A stretch of 64,000 nucleotides of DNA from Diphasiastrum complanatum (Eukaryota; Streptophyta; Lycopodiopsida; Lycopodiales; Lycopodiaceae), in NCBI GenBank assembly GCA_029204225.1, contig CM055114.1, forward strand, positions 12,071,113 through 12,135,112, read 5' to 3'. Shown here one piece after another: positions 59,216 to 64,000 of the stretch. A program made the translations under genes and the position numbers. The notes under the pieces are model-generated. The model had not been told where the DNA came from. It did no database searches and saw only the letters and a list, made by a program, of their open reading frames with translations. Positions within the stretch are counted from its first letter, which is position 1. Each line of letters opens with the position of its first letter.

Positions 59216-60558
59216 ATGGCAAGAAAGCAAGTTGTGATTGGTCTTCCAAAGTCCTTAACTAGCATCAATCATGTTTGTGAGCAATGTGCTTTGTCAAAGT
59301 CACATAGATTACCTTATAATAAATCTACATTAGATCTACTATGCCTTCTCAAGTTGTGCATTCAGATATTCATGGTGTTACTACTATTAGCAATGGAGGA
59401 GCTAAGATGTATGTAACCTTTACTAATGATTTTAGTAGATTTTGTTGGGTATATCTACTAAGAGCAAGGATGAAGTGTATGATGTCTTTGTCAAGTTCAA
59501 GATTGCAAGGGGGGGTCCAATTCTTTACAAAGATCAAGTGCTTGAGGAGTGACAATGGTGGTGAGTACGTCTCTACCAAGTTTAAGGCCTTTTGTGATGA
59601 GCATGGGATCAAGAGGGAGTACACAAGTCCAAGGACACCACAACAAAATGGAGTGGCCGAGAGGAAAATAGAATCTTGTGCGAAGGTGCTAAATTCATGA
59701 GGTTAGGAGCTAATCTTCCAAAACCATTTTGGAATCAAGCTTTGTTGTGTGCTAACTTTCTATGCAATAGGTGGCCGAGTGCTTTATTGGATGGAAAAAC
59801 CCCTTTTGAAATGTTATTTGGAAGGAGGCCAAATGTCAAGTTTTTTAGAACTTTTGGATGCACTTGCTATATCAACATAACACTTGATGATAGAACAAAG
59901 GAGGATCCATCTTCAAGGAAAGGTATATTTGTTGGCTATAGAGAGGTGAGCAAAGCCTATAAAGTTTATAGTCCTTCTACTAATTAAGTGATCATTGGAA
60001 GAGATGTCATTTTTGATGAGGAAAATATTCCAAAGGTGTCTTCAAGTAATGATGTTATGGATGGATCTAACATTCTTGATGTTGATGACATGGATGGTAC
60101 TTTGGATGACGTCGATGAAGGGGCTTCATCAAGTCAAAAGCCAAGGGGACATCAAGGCAAAGGCAAACACCTTCAAGGCTCAAATATGATGAAAAAGGTA
60201 AGCAAGTTGTTGGAGGTACAAAGTATGCTTTCCTAACCTCTTTTGATGAACCTACATGTGTAGATGAGGCAATACAAAAAGAGGACTGGATCCAAGCAAT
60301 GGATCTTGAGTACCAAGCTCTTATGAAGAACAATACATGGACAAGAAAGCTATTGGATGCAAATGGATCTTCAAGGTGAAGACAAACCAAGATGGATCAA
60401 TCAACAAGCATAAGGCGAGGTTGGTGGCTAAAGGATATGCACAAGAACATGGTATTGACTATGATGAAACCTCTGCACCCGTGGCAAAGATGGTAAGCAT
60501 TCAAATCATCATCTCTCTTGCAACTCTTTTTGATGGGATCTATGGCAAATGGACATCG
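59216..60558 (+). pseudogene. Copia integrase and RT start; gag and protease deleted
   Basis: Only about 380 bases separate primer site from GAG-pre-integrase text (NHVCEQCALSKSHRLPYNKS). Integrase follows: VVHSDIHGVTTISNGGAKMY, FTNDFSRFCWVYLL, LRSDNGGEYVSTKFKAF and PQQNGVAERKIE. After a frame change near 59690, PFWNQALLCANFLCNRWPSA and FRTFGCTCYINI, GIFVGYREVSKAYKVYSPST, and an acidic linker. RT begins [18 protein letters not shown], then [20 protein letters not shown] and [20 protein letters not shown], and stops near 60540. Stops at 59697, 59985 and 60234. Confidence 0.85.
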
Positions 60559-61600
60559 TAAGAAGAATTGTCTCCAAGCTTGACATGTGCATTCACACCA
60601 CTGTCCTCAAACTGTGTAAACCACTCACGATGTGGTGTCATATGTTGCGTTGCTCCAGAATCAATGTACCAATAGTCTTCAGAGATCTTTGATGTTGAAG
60701 TTGAGAATAACTCATAGCATCCCACAACTTCACTTTTGTCTTCGTCTTCAATAAAGTTGCCTGACTGCTTCTTCTTGTCCTGGATTGCCTTCTTTTTCCT
60801 GCACTCAAACGCAAAATGACCATATTTACCGCAAAAGTTACATTTACAATACCATTTCTCTTTGGATTGGATTTGGAGCTGTCTCCTTTTTCCGTATTGT
60901 CCTTGCTTTCCTGCTTCTGATCCTTTTTGCCTCCTTTTTTCTTGCCTTGATTCGTGAAGAAACCCAGCTCCTTGAAATCTTCCCTAGACATCAAGTTTTG
61001 TCTTCGTAACTCTTCTTGAAGTAATAAACCATTCATCTCGTCAAATGTCGGCGATCTCTCCCTCGACTCAGTGTCATAACAAAGTTTTGATATTAAAATG
61101 GTATTCTATTCAAAACAATTTGTACAAGAGTATTGTCAAGTGCAATTTCCCCTATAGAAGACCACTGATCTCTTAAATCCTTCACCCTAGTAATAAAATC
61201 CGTAATGGATTCTTCTGAATCCGGTATGAAGTCAAAGCTCGAGACTCACTCACGGTTTCATATGTATTCCTAAGAATATGCCATACATCCTTAGGACCGA
61301 CTGCATTCCTGAGCAGAGGAATAACCTTATCCTTCACAAATAAGTTGATGATATGGTGTGCTCGCTGCTGTACTCACTTCTCAAAGATCCTTCTATCTTG
61401 ATCATTGAGATTTTGAGCCATCACCTCTTGTCCCGCGACAATTTCCCAATAATCCTATCCATAAGTATATTCTTCAGTTTGAACTTCCACAAGCTGTAGT
61501 TAGATCCATCTAACTTGCTTGACTCCGGTAGATCAGATTCATGAAGGCTCCCCATCGTTGTCTTACATAGATGATGGGCTTTCCACTAAGAATATACTTG
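60559..61600 (-). pseudogene. Copia gag-protease fragment, minus strand
   Basis: Minus-strand order: gag (IFEKWVQQRAHHIINLFVKD, NAVGPKDVWHILRNTYETV, then MNGLLLQEELRRQ), a Lys-rich linker, zinc knuckle CNFCGKYGHFAFEC at about 60835-60795, and protease DYWYIDSGATQHMTPHREWF at 60690-60630 with an intact D-S-G. It ends at the junction with the plus-strand RT. Confidence 0.8.
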
Positions 61601-61799
61601 CATGCAACAGTATTTGAGGATATCTTCCTCAGATAATACTTACCCAAATGTTGCCTTCCCTGGATATCACCTGTCTAGATCTCGCATGCAACAACTTTTG
61701 AGGATATTTCTCAGATAATACCTGCCCAATTCCTTGGATATCATGAAGGCTTCCTGCTCTTCGTCGTCTGTGACATTCTGCTTCGTGTTGACTGCATGG

Positions 61800-62500
61800 G
61801 CTTGCTGATCTGGCTGCTTCTTCTTGTCATTGTTGAACTTCAAGATTCAACAGTCCTGGATTTCGTGGTCCGTCCTCTTGCAGTAAATAATCTCTTCTTG
61901 CTTTGAGCAGGTTGCTGATTTTGGGTCTTCTATGACTGCTTTTCTTTGTTGTCGAATTGTCAGACAACTTTCTTCTTCTGTTGCTTCTTCGTGTTCTTCT
62001 TTGAGAATAATGCTTGTGAGTAGTTGATGGAGGACGAGGATGCTCCATTCCTTCTTGTCTCCTCCTGCAAAAGCATAATTATGACTCTGGACAATGTTAT
62101 ATCTGAGTGTGTGGTAATCATCATCACCCAGTTCTCGTATGAGGATGGCAAACTTGACAACGAGGTCATTACAATGTCGAAGGCTTCATTCATTGAACCT
62201 ATCGCCACCATGTGCTCCATGAGAGTCTTAAATTGATTAATGTGATTCTGAACAGAATCACCTTCTAACATTCTGAGAGAGAAGAACTTTCTTCTCAGAT
62301 GTAGCTTCGAAGTGACATCTCTCACTTCGTATAATGTACTCAATATATCCCAAGCTTCTTTTCGCTTTTGGACAGTATCTGAGTCCGTTGGAGATCCTAC
62401 CCGCGGTCGTGACGATGGTATGGTTGATCAGCCGCCTTTTGATCGACTCGACTTGAGAGTGACAGATGACCAGCTTATGAGCTCGAATCAATCAAGGTTG
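61800..62500 (-). pseudogene. Second copia gag fragment, minus strand
   Basis: MSTLYEVRDVTSKLHLRRKF, FSLRMLEGDSVQNHINQFKT, SLSSLPSSYENWVMMITTH and IIMLLQEETRR are UBN2-type gag. A zinc-knuckle text YCKRTDHEIQDC follows near 61880-61840. It precedes the gag above in the same orientation but is a different element. Confidence 0.8.
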
Positions 62501-62686
62501 TCGAATGGTCGTCGTGGTCGAATAGAAAATATTCGAGGTGGCTGATAGTCGACATGGCAGAATGGCTGAGTGGTCAAAAGTCAAAGTCGTCGAAATGTTA
62601 GACGTGGCGAATGCTGAATAGCAAGGTGGTCGAACACTTTCGTGTCGTCAGGACTCCGTCACGAATTTCTTTGTATTTCTGCAGAC

Positions 62687-63244
62687 TGTTAGGAAACAAG
62701 TGTAATTTTGCAGAGTGTGCAACTGTACAGATATTTACAGCAGTTAGTGAATGGATCTAGATTAGAAGAAAGATAGGGATGGAGAGTATAGGAATCCAAC
62801 AGCTGCCATTACACACTTCCATCTTTTACAAAGACGCATCTTCCTTTGGCATTCTTGAGCCATCCGTGTACCTTGATAGTGCTTCATGTTTCTCTCTATG
62901 TTGCAGCCCAACGGCCCTTTTTCTATTCATGTTGGCCAAAGGCCCAACTATGATTAGTCTGCTATCTGAAGTGAGGTTCCTATAGGGGGAGCCCTATACT
63001 CTCTCCAGAAGTTCTGCCTCCCATGATTATTGGACTTGCTTCTAGGGTTCCTCAAGGGGCTATAAATATGCATTAGAAACATGCATTTCTTAGCTTTTGG
63101 GTATGCTTGAGCTCTTCATAGAAGAACTCGTTGCTAATGCTTGTATGGCTTTCACCATTGATTATATGTCATGTCATCTGCCATTCTTTGTGTGAGATCA
63201 TTATTTGATTTCCATCTATGATCTATTATGCTTCATTGATAACA
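62687..63244 (+). repeat. Possible solo LTR with TATA box
   Basis: TGTTAGGAAAC start and GATAACA end form TGTTA/TAACA termini. A CTATAAATATGCAT box lies at about 63060. There is no adjacent primer site and no target duplication, so the boundaries are tentative. Confidence 0.35.
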
Positions 63245-64000
63245 ATATCTATGATTGTATCTATAACAATTCCCATGGCCAATCTTCTTTACTATCAATG
63301 AGAGGACCATAACCATTCTAGATTCCCTATGCTAGAAGGCAAAGGGTTTGACTCGGTTACATAAGCGAAACATTCATAAAAGCTCTTAGATTGAATATCA
63401 AAAGTGAGAAGGGGATGACTGGCCGGCTGGCCAAAAAAAATTAAGGTGGAATGTACATGAAAGATTTTTGTCACATGCCTAAATCAATACTATAACCATA
63501 ATTGCAAGAATTATGTTAAGAATATTGAGAAAATATAAGACATCTAGGTTGATGACACAAAAGAGTCCAAAATGTGTCGATATCCATAAATTGCACATTA
63601 GTAGAAACAAAGAGATTGCATCGCCATATAGCATTAAATAAATGAGACTTGGGCACATGAAATCAAGCATTGGCCATCTCTACGCTCTCAGTCTCTCATG
63701 AGTTGTGAAAATTCTCCAAGACTCCCATAATGCAAATGAGCCAAAAGATCCCCAAAATGATCAAAATGCCCTATCTATAATATTAGCTAGTTAACCTCTA
63801 ATGACCCTTGCTTGGCCAATTTAAAGCTATTTTGAGCCCTTTTGCACCATTTTAGAGGCTTTTTTTGTGGCCTTTAAGCTGTTTGAAGCTATTCTCGATC
63901 AATTACTACTACTATTGACTACATACTACCATAACTAGCGATCATGTATGGCCAAAACTAGCCAGCACATGACACTTTTTAACACAATTTTTATGTCATG
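63245..64000. other. HCF101 upstream intron or intergenic, nothing recognised
   Basis: AT-rich, no supported gene on either strand. HCF101 ATPase exons were looked for on the minus strand and not found. Confidence 0.5.

Overview
The window looks like nuclear DNA of a vascular plant with a large, repeat-rich genome. The evidence is spliceosomal introns, three plant-type genes (an SGS3 homologue, a DOXC-class 2-oxoglutarate oxygenase and the C-terminal exons of HCF101), and a dense mosaic of decayed Ty1/copia, Ty3/gypsy and LINE-like sequence. One intron exceeds 11 kb, which would suit a gymnosperm or another large-genome seed plant, but I cannot name the lineage from the sequence.

Layout. 0-3.3 kb: a minus-strand copia remnant (LTR start, polypurine tract, RNase H, linker), then a plus-strand copia leader and gag. 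3.3-8.7 kb: a Ty3/gypsy element (LTR, tRNA-Asp-type primer site, gag with zinc knuckles, protease, truncated RT) that cuts the copia gag. 9.4-17.6 kb: an apparently intact SGS3 gene on the plus strand, six coding exons, with a 2.7 kb third intron holding simple repeats and duplicated coding-like cassettes. 17.8-28.3 kb: intergenic DNA with unrecognised minus-strand reading frames, repeat copy A and a LINE C-terminal fragment. 28.4-34.7 kb: copia fragments in both orientations, then repeat copy B, the inverted partner of A. 34.7-41.1 kb: a minus-strand 2OG-Fe(II) oxygenase gene of four coding exons (38365-36566), flanked by inverted copies of a repeat with minisatellite and (CT)n blocks. 41.2-46.1 kb: copia RT, an LTR with primer site and a decayed Ty3 fragment. 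46.2-57.9 kb: the last two exons of a minus-strand HCF101 gene separated by an 11.4 kb intron that contains a gag-protease-only LTR element and a second, chimeric LTR element. 58-64 kb: HCF101 upstream intron sequence with copia fragments in opposite orientation and a possible solo LTR.

Roles of the host genes. SGS3 protects RNA templates and partners RDR6 in making trans-acting and secondary siRNAs. The oxygenase is a soluble specialised-metabolism type enzyme. HCF101 is a chloroplast [4Fe-4S] carrier for photosystem I. They are not functionally linked. Most of the rest is retroelement debris. Its repeated features are long (CT)n/(GA)n tracts, several just downstream of TATA boxes in LTRs, and minisatellite arrays next to such tracts. 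Exon boundaries were read by eye from GT-AG sites, reading phase and family similarity; LTR limits are approximate unless paired copies fix them.
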